Below are positions 25,426-35,259 of a DNA stretch of 38,961 nucleotides, piece by piece (positions within the stretch are counted from its first letter, which is position 1; each line of letters begins with the position of its first letter). The notes beneath the pieces are model-generated. The model was given only the letters and a program-made list of their open reading frames with translations. It was not told the origin of the DNA and did no database searches. The stretch is from NCBI GenBank assembly GCA_013216015.1, contig JABSOI010000057.1:1-38961 (forward strand), given 5' to 3'. The position numbers were made by a program, and so were the translations under genes. This DNA is from Alteromonadaceae bacterium (GTDB lineage: Bacteria > Pseudomonadota > Gammaproteobacteria > Enterobacterales > Alteromonadaceae).

Positions 25426-28400
25426 TTGATCTATCTTTACCCCGCCAATAAAATGGAAAATTTATTGGTATTGTTAGAGAAAATTCAATCTATTTCTCCC
25501 TTGCCCGTGTTTAGCCAAGACATAGTCGTGGTACAAAACAAAGGAATTCAACATTGGTTGAATCTTTCCTTAGCGAAACAACGCGGCATTAGTATGAATA
25601 TGAGTTACGCTTTGCCTGCGCAATATCTTTGGAAGTTGATCAGAGAACTTGCCAGCGATGATGTTATACCGGAACAATCTCCTTATTCCCGAGAAGTGCT
25701 TTCATGGCGTATTTATGCATTATTAGCCAGTGAAGTCGTTATAAACGATCCTGTTTTTAAGAGCGCGACAAATTATTGGTACAATGACCTACAAAAAAGC
25801 GACTTGCAAAAAAATGACCAGCAAAGTCAAAATCAAGAAAAAGCAGCAACCAAACGTTATCAGTTAGCTTGCCAGCTTGCCGATTTATATGAACAATATT
25901 TAATTTTCCGACCAGAATGGATTGATGCCTGGCACGACTCTAACCTGCATGATTCAAACTTATCTGCTTTTGAAGAATTCATCGAAGATGAAAACATTAA
26001 AGATACCGCTTTGTGGCAGGCAAAGTTGTGGCAGCATCTTATTAGTGAACACGCCTATAACCCTTTAACCTTATTGAAGAAAGCCATAGCGAATATAAAG
26101 ACGAAAAAAAGTGATTTACCAAAGCGTATTTCATTTTTTGGTCTTAATTCTATGGCACCAATGTGGCTGGAATTTATCCATGCACTTAGTGAACATATTG
26201 ATATTCATTTTTTCCATTTAAACCCTTGTTATGATTATTGGGGGGATATTTTAACCGAGAAGCAGGCTATAAAATCTATTAGCCAATGGGTTGAAGGTGT
26301 TGAAGGGGGGGAAGGTTATGATGACACCAGTCACTTGATCGGTAACCCGTTGTTGGCTAATTTAGGCCAGCAAGGTCGTGAATTTATGGCTATGTTGCAC
26401 GGGTACAGCACAATAGATATAGATGTTTTTGATTCAGCCCTTAAAGATGTAGCTGAGCAGGTTGTACTTGAAACTACAGCATCAGAAGGGGTAATTGCAA
26501 TTGAAACCCCAAGTGTATTGGCTAAGGTGCAGGACGATATATTAACGTTGTTTGATGCTCGTCAACAGGGCGTTGAACTCCAGGATGATTCAATCGTTAT
26601 TACCAGTTGTCATAGCGCTTTGCGTGAAGTGCAAGGTTTACACGACTGGTTATTGCATCAGTTTAATAAAGATCAGACATTAACCCCGAAAGATATTATT
26701 GTAATGTGTCCGCAGGTGGAAAATTATGCGCCTTATGTTAATGCGGTTTTTACTCGGGGTTGGCAGGATTTAGGTGATGAAATACCACCGTTGCCTTGTT
26801 CTATTGCTGATCGCGTAGCTAAAGATGCCGAGCCGGTTGTTGCTGCATTTATTGAATTATTAAATTTACCAGACAGTCGTTTTCAAATTTCTGGGCTGAT
26901 TAGTTTATTACGTTTACCCGCAATGCAGCTTAAATTTGAAATTAATATTGAAGAGATTGATAAAATTGTTCATTGGCTGGATTTAGCGGCTATTCATTGG
27001 GGCCTGGATCAAAATCATAAACAGCAAATATTAGGATCATCATATAGTGAAAGTGCTTCCAGTGAAAATTCTGAAGCCTTTAGCAATAACTTCACCTGGC
27101 AGCAAGGTTTATCACGTTTACTGCAAGGTTTTGCCTACGGCGACAGCGAAGTGATTTATCAGGAACAATTGTTATTACCTAATGTAGAAGGTGACGATGC
27201 AATTTTACTGGGTAAATTAATGTTGATTATTGACCAATTACAGACATTTGCTTTGGAATTAACTCAAGTGCGTGACGCGGTACATTGGCATAGTTTCTTA
27301 CTTGAAATAATGGAAGAATTGTTTGATACACAAAGTGAACAAAGCTTTGGCATTATAAATCAGGCTATTGAATCATTGGTTGAGTATTGTGAATATGCTG
27401 ATTATAAACAAGGAATTGAATTAGCCGTAATACGAGATTTTCTTAATAGTCATTTCAGTCAACCCGATCCGGGTCGTCAATTTATGGTCGGGCAGATCAC
27501 TTTTTGTTCAATGCTGCCGATGCGTAGTATTCCATTTAAAATTATCGCAGTTCTGGGATTGAATGACGGAGAATTTCCCAGACAACGTCAGCCATTAGGC
27601 TTTGATTTAATGTCGTGCACACCGGCAAAATTAGGTGACAGATCTCGTCGGGGTGATGACAGATATTTATTTTTAGAAGCGATAATTTCAGCTCGTCAGG
27701 CTTTGTATTTAAGTTATCAAGGCAAAAATATCAGAACGAATAAACCCAAAGAAGCTTCACTGGTACTTAAAGAGTTAATGGAATACTTAAGTCTTGGTTA
27801 TGGTTGGAACTTTTCTGAGGAAGAAGCAAAAGCTCAAGAAAGTGGAGGACAGAATAAACCAATTAACATTCGTCAATTACCCATGCAACCTTACAGTGTA
27901 AAAAATTATCAGGGGAAACATGCTAGTTTTGACAAAAATTGGTTATTACTGGGCGAGCAGGCTATTGGCAGACAAACCGTTAAAAAGTTAGTGATCGATA
28001 TTGAAGTTGAACCACTGCTTGAATTAGACGCGAATCAACTGATTTCATTTTTTCAACACCCGTCAAAAGTATTTGCCCAACAGCAACTTAATTTATATTT
28101 TGAGCAAAACAATGTTGAATTAGACGATGCAGAGCCTTTCAGCAATGATCATTTACAGAGTTATTTACTACGCCAGCAATTGCTTGATGTGTATTTACAG
28201 CATGATGTTAAAGCGCAATCAGCTGACGCAGAAGCGGATAGGTGCTTTGAAAATACTCAACAGCTAACATTGCTTGAACAAGTTGAGTTAACGTTAAAAA
28301 CAGCTCATTTGTCGGGTTATTTTCCTGATTTACCTACAACTGAACACGTTTTTAATCGCTGGCAGCAAGACAGCGAAAGTTTTAGTCAAATCATTATCGG

Positions 28401-29100
28401 ACAGTCGATGAATGGTCCTGAGTATTTTGACTGTAAGATCGTTCTTGAAATAGCGTGTGTTGACAATGCAAGCCAGCCAATTCATTTGCATGCACGCTTG
28501 CCGGTTAAAGCAGGGCAATTGGTGTTTAATCGCAGCAGTAGCGCTAAAGCAAAAGATTTTTTCACCCTTTTTGTACACCAGTTGATTTTGCAAGTGTACG
28601 TTGAACAAAATGAATCTTCCAAAGAGCCGGGATTTAACGAACAGACGCTTAAAGAACAGGCGCTAGCTAATGTGAGTGGCACAACGGGATTATTCTTTGA
28701 TACTAAAAGTCAAAAAGTGACTCAATATCAATTTGGTCATTTAGTTAATGCGAATGCGCAACTAACATTTTTATTGCAAACTTATCTACAAGGACAGCGC
28801 CAGGCGTTATTGCTTAATGGAGATATAGCTGAAAAGGCTTTTCATAAAACAAGTAGATCAAGCAAAACGAAAGAGTTTGATCAGGAAAGCTTTGAAAAAT
28901 TATGGAATGATCCAAATAGTTTTAAACCATTAGGCTCAGATGAATATATTCAATATTTCTGGCCAAAGTGTCCGTTATTTGAACATTACCATCAGCAATT
29001 TGCACAAGTTTACCAATCTATGTATCAGGCTTTAGAAAAAATTAATGTAAAAGCTCCAGCTGTTCATGCTACACAAAGCAATAAAGGGAGTGTGTCATGA
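25426..29100 (+). CDS. recC: Exodeoxyribonuclease V subunit gamma, RecC
   Basis: The inactive-nuclease/helicase-like subunit of RecBCD, which splits the DNA strands and recognises Chi. The start is TTG (AAAGG lies 7-12 nt before), giving MIYLYPANKMENLLVLLEKI, which aligns with the N-terminus of E. coli RecC (MLRVYHSNRLDVLEALM). Further matches are VQNKGIQHWLNLSLAKQRGI (about 36-55), RISFFGLNSMAPMWLEF, ITSCHSALREVQGLHDWLL and LPMRSIPFKIIAVLGLNDGE (about 696-715). Length 1224 against 1122 in E. coli; part of the excess is low-complexity, e.g. DLQKS/DLQKN/DQQSQ units near residue 121. It overlaps recB by 4 bp (ATGA). ptrA is absent between recC and recB. Confidence 0.95.
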   Translation: MIYLYPANKMENLLVLLEKIQSISPLPVFSQDIVVVQNKGIQHWLNLSLAKQRGISMNMSYALPAQYLWKLIRELASDDVIPEQSPYSREVLSWRIYALLASEVVINDPVFKSATNYWYNDLQKSDLQKNDQQSQNQEKAATKRYQLACQLADLYEQYLIFRPEWIDAWHDSNLHDSNLSAFEEFIEDENIKDTALWQAKLWQHLISEHAYNPLTLLKKAIANIKTKKSDLPKRISFFGLNSMAPMWLEFIHALSEHIDIHFFHLNPCYDYWGDILTEKQAIKSISQWVEGVEGGEGYDDTSHLIGNPLLANLGQQGREFMAMLHGYSTIDIDVFDSALKDVAEQVVLETTASEGVIAIETPSVLAKVQDDILTLFDARQQGVELQDDSIVITSCHSALREVQGLHDWLLHQFNKDQTLTPKDIIVMCPQVENYAPYVNAVFTRGWQDLGDEIPPLPCSIADRVAKDAEPVVAAFIELLNLPDSRFQISGLISLLRLPAMQLKFEINIEEIDKIVHWLDLAAIHWGLDQNHKQQILGSSYSESASSENSEAFSNNFTWQQGLSRLLQGFAYGDSEVIYQEQLLLPNVEGDDAILLGKLMLIIDQLQTFALELTQVRDAVHWHSFLLEIMEELFDTQSEQSFGIINQAIESLVEYCEYADYKQGIELAVIRDFLNSHFSQPDPGRQFMVGQITFCSMLPMRSIPFKIIAVLGLNDGEFPRQRQPLGFDLMSCTPAKLGDRSRRGDDRYLFLEAIISARQALYLSYQGKNIRTNKPKEASLVLKELMEYLSLGYGWNFSEEEAKAQESGGQNKPINIRQLPMQPYSVKNYQGKHASFDKNWLLLGEQAIGRQTVKKLVIDIEVEPLLELDANQLISFFQHPSKVFAQQQLNLYFEQNNVELDDAEPFSNDHLQSYLLRQQLLDVYLQHDVKAQSADAEADRCFENTQQLTLLEQVELTLKTAHLSGYFPDLPTTEHVFNRWQQDSESFSQIIIGQSMNGPEYFDCKIVLEIACVDNASQPIHLHARLPVKAGQLVFNRSSSAKAKDFFTLFVHQLILQVYVEQNESSKEPGFNEQTLKEQALANVSGTTGLFFDTKSQKVTQYQFGHLVNANAQLTFLLQTYLQGQRQALLLNGDIAEKAFHKTSRSSKTKEFDQESFEKLWNDPNSFKPLGSDEYIQYFWPKCPLFEHYHQQFAQVYQSMYQALEKINVKAPAVHATQSNKGSVS
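25786..25830. repeat. 15-bp degenerate tandem repeat within recC
   Basis: Three 15-bp units (from 25786, 25801 and 25816) encode DLQKS, DLQKN and DQQSQ. Units 1 and 2 share 11 of 15 bases; unit 3 is more diverged. Confidence 0.6.
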
Positions 29101-32100
29101 ATCAGCCAAAAAATTTAGTTGCTCATGAAATTGGGTTAACAGGTAAGCATTTAATCGAAGCTAGTGCCGGTACAGGTAAAACTTACAATATTACCCGTAT
29201 ATATTTACGTTTGTTACTGGAACGACGTTTGACGGTTCAACAGATTCTGGTGATGACATTTACTAAAGATGCGACTGAGGAACTTAGAGGTCGAATTGAC
29301 AGTTTTATTCGCGAGGCCATCAATAACTGGTCTAGTTTGATTGTTGAAGACGAATATTTTACCGCAATTGCCTCACAAATAGATGAAATTGAAGCGCTAA
29401 CGTTATTAAAAACAGCCTTATTATTTATAGATGAAGCGGCAATCTTCACTATTCATGGTTTTTGTAAACGGGTATTAAATCAACATGCTTTTGCCAGTGG
29501 TGTTTCTTTTAATGCGCTAATGGAAGCAAATAGTCAAGATTTAGAGCTTGAAGCTTGTCAGGATTGGTATCGGGTACTTGCTAGACAATCGCCGGATAAC
29601 TTTTTACTGGTTGCTGAATTTTGGGCTGAGCCACAAACGTTTTTAAGTCAATTTTCTAAAGCTATTTCCAAAAATAATGCCCTGGATCTTGTTAGCCCGA
29701 AAGATATTGAACTTAATTTTCAACATTTGGCACAACAGGCTTTAAACTCGCTTAGGTGTAATCATCAAGTATTGCTTGATAGTTTGGTTGAGGTTAAATC
29801 AGGATCTGCCCAGCAAGTTCGTTTTGATGAACTTAATGCTTTGCTTACTTGGTTAGAAAATATCTCTGGGTCTGATGATCTGGATAATAGCAATGAAGTA
29901 AATGGAGACGAAACTAAGTCTTCATCTATTCCTTCACCTACGCCTTCAGCTATGCCTGATTCATTTATTGACGGTCGACGTTTTTCAAGAGCTAAAAATA
30001 AAGCTGAACTAGTTGAAATATTTACACCCGTTAATGAAGTAAAAAGCCTGAATAAAAATATAAATAAACTCATTAATAAAGCGAAGGCATTTTTAATTGT
30101 CAGGGAAGGCATATATAAAATTCGTCTGGATATTGAAAGTAAAAAGCAAAATCTTAATATGCTTAATTTCGACGATCTTATCTCGACTTTAGCGAATACC
30201 TTAAGTGCAGTTCAAGATGAAAAAAGTGAACTGGCGAACATTTTGTTTCAGCAATATCCCGTTGCTCTGGTTGATGAATTTCAAGATACTGATCCCTTAC
30301 AGTTTGAAATATTAAGCGCTATTTATTATTCTCAAAAAAGCGCTGCTTTGTATATGATTGGTGATCCTAAACAGGCTATTTATGGTTTTCGGGGGGGAGA
30401 TGTTTTTGCTTACTTGTCGGCCCGCGAAGATTGTGACCACCAGTGGTTAATGGACACTAACTGGCGTTCAACACCTATGATGATTGAAGGGTATAACCGT
30501 CTGTTTTATGGCAATAACCTGGCTTCGACAGCACGTGAAGTATTTGGTTATAATATTGAGTATTTACCGGTAAAAGCTTCACCAAAGAAAAGTTCAATTT
30601 GTGAAGATAATAATTTCAGCGCATTACAATTTATACATTTTACTGCTAATGCAGATGATAAAACGGTAAAACAAAGCTTTCGGCCTGTTATGGCAAATTG
30701 GTGTGCTAGTGAAATCAGTAGATTACTCAGCGGTAGCCGTACTAATGCCAGTACTAATAGCAATGCAAGTAAAAGTACAAATGGTGCTAATTTAACGGCT
30801 CAAAATATTGCGATTTTAGTGCGGGATGGCAGTGAAGCCGCTGCAATAAAATTAGCGCTGCAAGAGCAGAATTTGTCATCAGTATTTTTAAGTAACAGAG
30901 CCAATTTATTACACTCAAAACAAGCCCAGCAATTATTAGTGTTGTTAAAAGGAATTTTGTTTGTTGAAAATGAACGTTTATTTACTGCGGGTTTAGCTTG
31001 TGGTTTATTAGGGTTTACTGCGGAGAAACTTTATTTATTGCAACAAGATGAATTAGCATGGCAAGAGCATAAATTTATTTTTTTAGCCTTGCGGGATGAA
31101 TGGCTTTATAAAGGCTATATATCGATGGCATTAAAGTTAATGCACGAACATTTTAATTTGTCTATTTATGATGAGGGATCATCCCAAAACCTTGATTCTC
31201 CAAGTGAAGTTCAAGGGCAAGGTCTAAATCAAAGCATATCAGAAGATACAAGTTTTGATCGTAGTGTAACTAACTTATTGCATTTATTTGAATTATTGCA
31301 ATCAGCCAGTCAACGTCACCGGCAACCGCAAGAATTAATTTATTGGTTCGAACAGCAAATTTCCCAGGACAATCCAGATTCAGAAGCTGAATTAAGATTA
31401 GAAAGTGATGATAATTTGATCCGTATTATTACCCAACATGGTTCTAAAGGCATGGAATATCCTATTGTCTTTGTGCCATTTGCTACAAGGCATAAAGATC
31501 CGTTACGTTTTGGAACACGTTCAGTATCATTTATTGAATACCATGATCAACAGGGTAAACTTCATCTCAGCCTAGATGGTTCTGATGAAGCTAAACAATC
31601 AATGGCAGACGAAGCTTATGCTGAAGCTATTCGATTGCTCTATGTTGCTATTACCCGGGCAGAACAACGTTGTTATGTTTTTAGTACTGCGTTTGAGCAT
31701 TGCCATAATTCTCCTTTAGGGCGAACGTTAAAATGGCAGAAGGGACAGACTGGTGAGCAGATTTTTATCAGTTTACAACAATTAGCAAGTGAAAACCCTG
31801 ATGCGATTGGTGTTTTGGAAGTAACAGCTGATGAAACAAGCGAGTTCGAAACAAATGTTTCCCAAAGTCATTATTTCTCCCAGAAAAATTCTGCCTTAGC
31901 TGAAGTAGCTATTTTTAAAGGTAAAATTGAAAGGGATTGGTGGCTTAGTTCATTTTCAGCATTAAGTAAAAACTTGCGACATGGTGGGGTTTCAACACCG
32001 GATCGGGATAATGAAAGTACTTTAATCATTGATCAAAGCGAAACAGTTATACCCAGTAGCTTAATACGTTTTAATATTACTAAAGGAGCACATACGGGTA

Positions 32101-33023
32101 ATTTATTACACGATATTTTGGAACATACCGATTTTGCCGAGCCTGATTGGCAAAGTTCAATGCAATGGCCTTTGTTAAAATATGGAGAGTTAAAGTGCAC
32201 AGAGTTAAGGCATGGAGACTTGGGTCAAAGTTACCATGAAGAAGATCTACAAAAGTGGTTGCAACAAGTTATTAATACTCCATTAGTTGGTAATCCGTTA
32301 GAAAGTACTCCGTTAGAAAGTAAAGAACAAACGGGCCATAATTTTTGTCTGAAAGATATAGTATTAGCCAAAACATTACGGGAAAGTGAGTTTTATTTTC
32401 CTATGAATTCAGCTAACAGTAGCGCGTTGGCTAAATTGTTGACCGATCACAGAAACAAATCTGCGCAAATATTGAGCACTGCCCATCGTGAGGTTCGTAG
32501 TCAATATCAGGTTAAATTGCCTGCTTATCAAAAGCTAAAGGGAATGATGCACGGTTTTATAGATTTGGTCTTTGAACATGAAGGTAAATATTACGTTTGT
32601 GATTATAAATCCAGTCATTTAGGGGATCATTTTAAGTATTATTCAAAGCAAGATTTATTGTTGAATATTGAGAAAAATTACTATGATCTGCAATATCTTA
32701 TTTATTGTTTAGCACTGCATCGACATTTAAAAAACTCCTTAAGTGATTATAATGCGGAACAACATTTTGGTGGTGTTTATTATCTGTATTTACGCGGTAT
32801 GACTGATGAAGCACAGCATCGCGGAGCCGGGGTATATTATCGTCATATCAGTGAGAATGAATTGAATTGTTTAGATGATTTATTTTCGGGAGCTACTAGT
32901 ACAGGTTCTGTTTCAACAAGTTCACTGGCAACAAGTTCACTGGCAACAAATTCACTTGCAACAAATAGTGAAGAGGCAGGTGTTGTAACAAACATAGAAA
33001 ATGGAGAAAAACTTCATGACTGA
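29097..33023 (+). CDS. recB: Exodeoxyribonuclease V subunit beta, RecB
   Basis: The 3'-5' helicase and sole nuclease of RecBCD, acting on double-strand breaks. Helicase motifs: Walker A EASAGTGKTY (21-30), LVMTFTKDATEELRGRI, FTIHGFCKRVL, VDEFQDTDPLQF (about 391), GDPKQAIYGFRGGD (about 421), QHGSKGMEYPIVFV (about 780) and LYVAITRAEQRC (about 847). The nuclease domain has GNLLHDILEH (about 1001), GFIDLVFEH with D1156 and CDYKSS with D1169 and K1171, spaced exactly as E. coli D1067, D1080 and K1082. Length 1308 versus 1180: Ser/Asn/Pro-rich loops and 15-bp repeat tracts account for part of it, including a (TSSLA)n C-terminal tail. Confidence 0.96.
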   Translation: MNQPKNLVAHEIGLTGKHLIEASAGTGKTYNITRIYLRLLLERRLTVQQILVMTFTKDATEELRGRIDSFIREAINNWSSLIVEDEYFTAIASQIDEIEALTLLKTALLFIDEAAIFTIHGFCKRVLNQHAFASGVSFNALMEANSQDLELEACQDWYRVLARQSPDNFLLVAEFWAEPQTFLSQFSKAISKNNALDLVSPKDIELNFQHLAQQALNSLRCNHQVLLDSLVEVKSGSAQQVRFDELNALLTWLENISGSDDLDNSNEVNGDETKSSSIPSPTPSAMPDSFIDGRRFSRAKNKAELVEIFTPVNEVKSLNKNINKLINKAKAFLIVREGIYKIRLDIESKKQNLNMLNFDDLISTLANTLSAVQDEKSELANILFQQYPVALVDEFQDTDPLQFEILSAIYYSQKSAALYMIGDPKQAIYGFRGGDVFAYLSAREDCDHQWLMDTNWRSTPMMIEGYNRLFYGNNLASTAREVFGYNIEYLPVKASPKKSSICEDNNFSALQFIHFTANADDKTVKQSFRPVMANWCASEISRLLSGSRTNASTNSNASKSTNGANLTAQNIAILVRDGSEAAAIKLALQEQNLSSVFLSNRANLLHSKQAQQLLVLLKGILFVENERLFTAGLACGLLGFTAEKLYLLQQDELAWQEHKFIFLALRDEWLYKGYISMALKLMHEHFNLSIYDEGSSQNLDSPSEVQGQGLNQSISEDTSFDRSVTNLLHLFELLQSASQRHRQPQELIYWFEQQISQDNPDSEAELRLESDDNLIRIITQHGSKGMEYPIVFVPFATRHKDPLRFGTRSVSFIEYHDQQGKLHLSLDGSDEAKQSMADEAYAEAIRLLYVAITRAEQRCYVFSTAFEHCHNSPLGRTLKWQKGQTGEQIFISLQQLASENPDAIGVLEVTADETSEFETNVSQSHYFSQKNSALAEVAIFKGKIERDWWLSSFSALSKNLRHGGVSTPDRDNESTLIIDQSETVIPSSLIRFNITKGAHTGNLLHDILEHTDFAEPDWQSSMQWPLLKYGELKCTELRHGDLGQSYHEEDLQKWLQQVINTPLVGNPLESTPLESKEQTGHNFCLKDIVLAKTLRESEFYFPMNSANSSALAKLLTDHRNKSAQILSTAHREVRSQYQVKLPAYQKLKGMMHGFIDLVFEHEGKYYVCDYKSSHLGDHFKYYSKQDLLLNIEKNYYDLQYLIYCLALHRHLKNSLSDYNAEQHFGGVYYLYLRGMTDEAQHRGAGVYYRHISENELNCLDDLFSGATSTGSVSTSSLATSSLATNSLATNSEEAGVVTNIENGEKLHD
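32295..32324. repeat. 15-bp tandem duplication within recB
   Basis: CCGTTAGAAAGTACT (32295-32309) is repeated from 32310 with changes only in the last bases, giving PLEST-PLESK in the protein. Confidence 0.8.
32916..32965. repeat. 15-bp minisatellite at the recB 3' end
   Basis: ACAAGTTCACTGGCA occurs twice without change (32916 and 32931), then with two changes (32946), then a partial unit. It encodes TSSLA-TSSLA-TNSLA-TN in the C-terminal tail after the nuclease domain. Confidence 0.85.
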
Positions 33024-35172
33024 GCAATTTATCACTGATCATGTTAAAGCAGGCCATACCAAAGCTGATCATACGCCTACTAAACAAACTTTAGCCAGTG
33101 GAATTCAGGCAGTAAAATTACCTTACGCTAATTTTAATCGTGCCCGTCAGCAAATAGCTGGAATTTTGGCGATTGATTACTATTTTGCCAAAGAGCTGAG
33201 TAAAACCATTAGGTTAAGCCAAACCAGTGATGATTTTAATCAAGAGTCATTTTTTCATTTATTACTTGCGCTGAGTGAGAGTTTACGAGAAGGTCATAGT
33301 TGTTTGCCTTTAAAAAGCCTTGCGGATCGTTGTTTTGGATTTGCCTGTGATATTGATAATGTTATCACGCATCACGGTTTTACTTTTTCTGATCTTGAAC
33401 AATTGACTGGCATGTTTGCTTCTGTCGATCTTAGCCCAGAAAAACTTGAAGCGATTGTATTTCATCAAGATAAATTATACCTGCGTCGTTATTTCAATTT
33501 TGAATATGAATTGTCTTTGGCCATTAATAATAGATTAACGCAAACGTCTGCTTTATCAGTACAAACTATCACAAATTGTGTACAGCAGTTATTTCCGCAA
33601 ACTGCTGTTCAAGACTCTGCTCAAGCTAATGTTAAAGCTGAAGTTAAAGAGATTGACTGGCAAAAAATAGCGGTTGCCAATGCTTTAAATAAAAATTTTT
33701 CCGTTATTGCCGGAGGGCCAGGAACCGGTAAAACCTACACGGTAACTAAATTATTAGCAGCACTGGTTTTGCTTCATCAGCAAGAGCATCATCAGGAACA
33801 ACATCATCAGGAACAAAAAGGTCAGCAATTAAATATAGCTTTAGTCGCACCAACAGGAAAAGCGGCGCAACGTTTATCTGAATCAATTGGTAATACGGTT
33901 CAACAATTTAGGTCCTTGATACCCGATATTGTACTGGATGATATTCCGACACAGGCGCAAACTATTCATCGCTTGTTAGGCGTTATTCCCAATAATCCTA
34001 ATTTTAGACATCATCAAGATAATTTATTGGCGGTAGATGTATTGCTTATTGATGAAGTTTCTATGGTTGATTTAGCTTTGTTAACAAGGGTTTTCAGGGC
34101 TTTGCCAGCACATTGCAAGGTAATATTGTTAGGTGATGCGGATCAATTGCCTTCGGTTGCTGCAGGGAGTGTTTTGTCTGATATAGCACCCAGACCACAT
34201 CCGGGATATAGTCGTGAAAACACTCAGTATTTAGCAGAGGTATCAAAGTGTGAAATATTTGCCAGAAAGCAACTGGAAGCGAAAAAGAATGCTAAACAGG
34301 CGCCAGCTGATCACATTACCTATTTAACAAAAAGTCGTCGTTTTGATGATCACGGTGGTATTGGAAAAATAGCCAATGCAGTAATTAAAGGACAGAGTAG
34401 CGAAAGTTGGCAGTTGTTAGTTGATGCAAAAAGTACAGATGTTGAAAGTACAGTAATTGAAAGTGATATTAGCATAAGCAAGGCTTTTGATGAACAGGAT
34501 CAATTATCATTGCTAACCTCAGAGCCTGTTAGTTGGTTACCTCCATTAGTGAACCGCTATTACTTACCTTTGTTTTCTTCTTCTGATGTTGGAAATGCTT
34601 TTAAATTATTGAGTCGGTTCAGAATTTTGTGTGCCACCCGAAAAGGTGACTATGGTGTTGAAAATATCAATGAGTTAGTCAAAAATTATTTTGTTGAGCA
34701 AGGACTTATTTCTTCTTCTGCAAATTTATATCATGCAAAACCAATAATGATCAGTGAAAATGATTATCGGTTAGGTTTATATAATGGCGATATAGGGTTG
34801 ATTTGGCGTAATGATGCCGGACATTTAATGGCGGTGTTTGAAGATATGTCTAATAAATCAATAAAAAATCAAAATGCTGAACCAGCAAATATACAAACAA
34901 ATGAACAATCATATAAGTGGATAATGCCGTCACGTTTACCTTCCTATGAAAGTGTTTACGCAATGACCATTCATAAAACACAAGGCAGTGAATTTGAACA
35001 TGTTGCGATGATATTGCCTACACAAACAGATAACAAACTGCTTTCTCGTGAGTTATTATATACGGGTATTACCAGAGCAAAAAAAATGTTGAGTATTTCA
35101 AGCAATTCCGGCGTATGGCATCATGGTGTTGAAGCAAAAGTACAGCGAGATTCAGGTTTTAGCATTGCTTAA
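33016..35172 (+). CDS. recD: Exodeoxyribonuclease V subunit alpha, RecD
   Basis: The 5'-3' helicase subunit of RecBCD. Motifs: Walker A AGGPGTGKTYTV (about 231-242), ALVAPTGKAAQRLSE, QTIHRLLGVIP, VLLIDEVSMVDLALL, LLGDADQLPSVAAGSVLSDI, VYAMTIHKTQGSEFEHV (about 646-662) and LLYTGITRAKKML (about 674-686). Start choice: an ATG at 33001 is in frame, but GGAG at 33003-33006 sits 9 nt before the ATG at 33016, so 33016 is preferred; this overlaps the recB stop by 8 bp. It has about 718 residues against 608 in E. coli, with a His/Gln-rich loop (HHQEQ units) just after the Walker A helix and Glu/Gln/Asn-rich loops later. Confidence 0.95.
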   Translation: MTEQFITDHVKAGHTKADHTPTKQTLASGIQAVKLPYANFNRARQQIAGILAIDYYFAKELSKTIRLSQTSDDFNQESFFHLLLALSESLREGHSCLPLKSLADRCFGFACDIDNVITHHGFTFSDLEQLTGMFASVDLSPEKLEAIVFHQDKLYLRRYFNFEYELSLAINNRLTQTSALSVQTITNCVQQLFPQTAVQDSAQANVKAEVKEIDWQKIAVANALNKNFSVIAGGPGTGKTYTVTKLLAALVLLHQQEHHQEQHHQEQKGQQLNIALVAPTGKAAQRLSESIGNTVQQFRSLIPDIVLDDIPTQAQTIHRLLGVIPNNPNFRHHQDNLLAVDVLLIDEVSMVDLALLTRVFRALPAHCKVILLGDADQLPSVAAGSVLSDIAPRPHPGYSRENTQYLAEVSKCEIFARKQLEAKKNAKQAPADHITYLTKSRRFDDHGGIGKIANAVIKGQSSESWQLLVDAKSTDVESTVIESDISISKAFDEQDQLSLLTSEPVSWLPPLVNRYYLPLFSSSDVGNAFKLLSRFRILCATRKGDYGVENINELVKNYFVEQGLISSSANLYHAKPIMISENDYRLGLYNGDIGLIWRNDAGHLMAVFEDMSNKSIKNQNAEPANIQTNEQSYKWIMPSRLPSYESVYAMTIHKTQGSEFEHVAMILPTQTDNKLLSRELLYTGITRAKKMLSISSNSGVWHHGVEAKVQRDSGFSIA
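33787..33816. repeat. Perfect 15-bp tandem duplication within recD
   Basis: CATCATCAGGAACAA occurs twice in a row (33787-33801 and 33802-33816), encoding HHQEQ-HHQEQ. The sequence just upstream, CATCAGCAAGAG, looks like a shorter diverged unit. Confidence 0.9.
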
Positions 35173-35259
35173 ACCTAAATTTCTTTAGTTAACCCTGTGA
35201 TTTGTTAACGTTGTAATTGAATTATCAGTAACAAAAATCCAGAAAGAATAGAAGATAAA

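Noticed and set aside
29765-30112. Minus-strand 115-codon frame inside recB
   Set aside because: It is antisense to well-conserved recB sequence and has Ser-rich low-complexity content.
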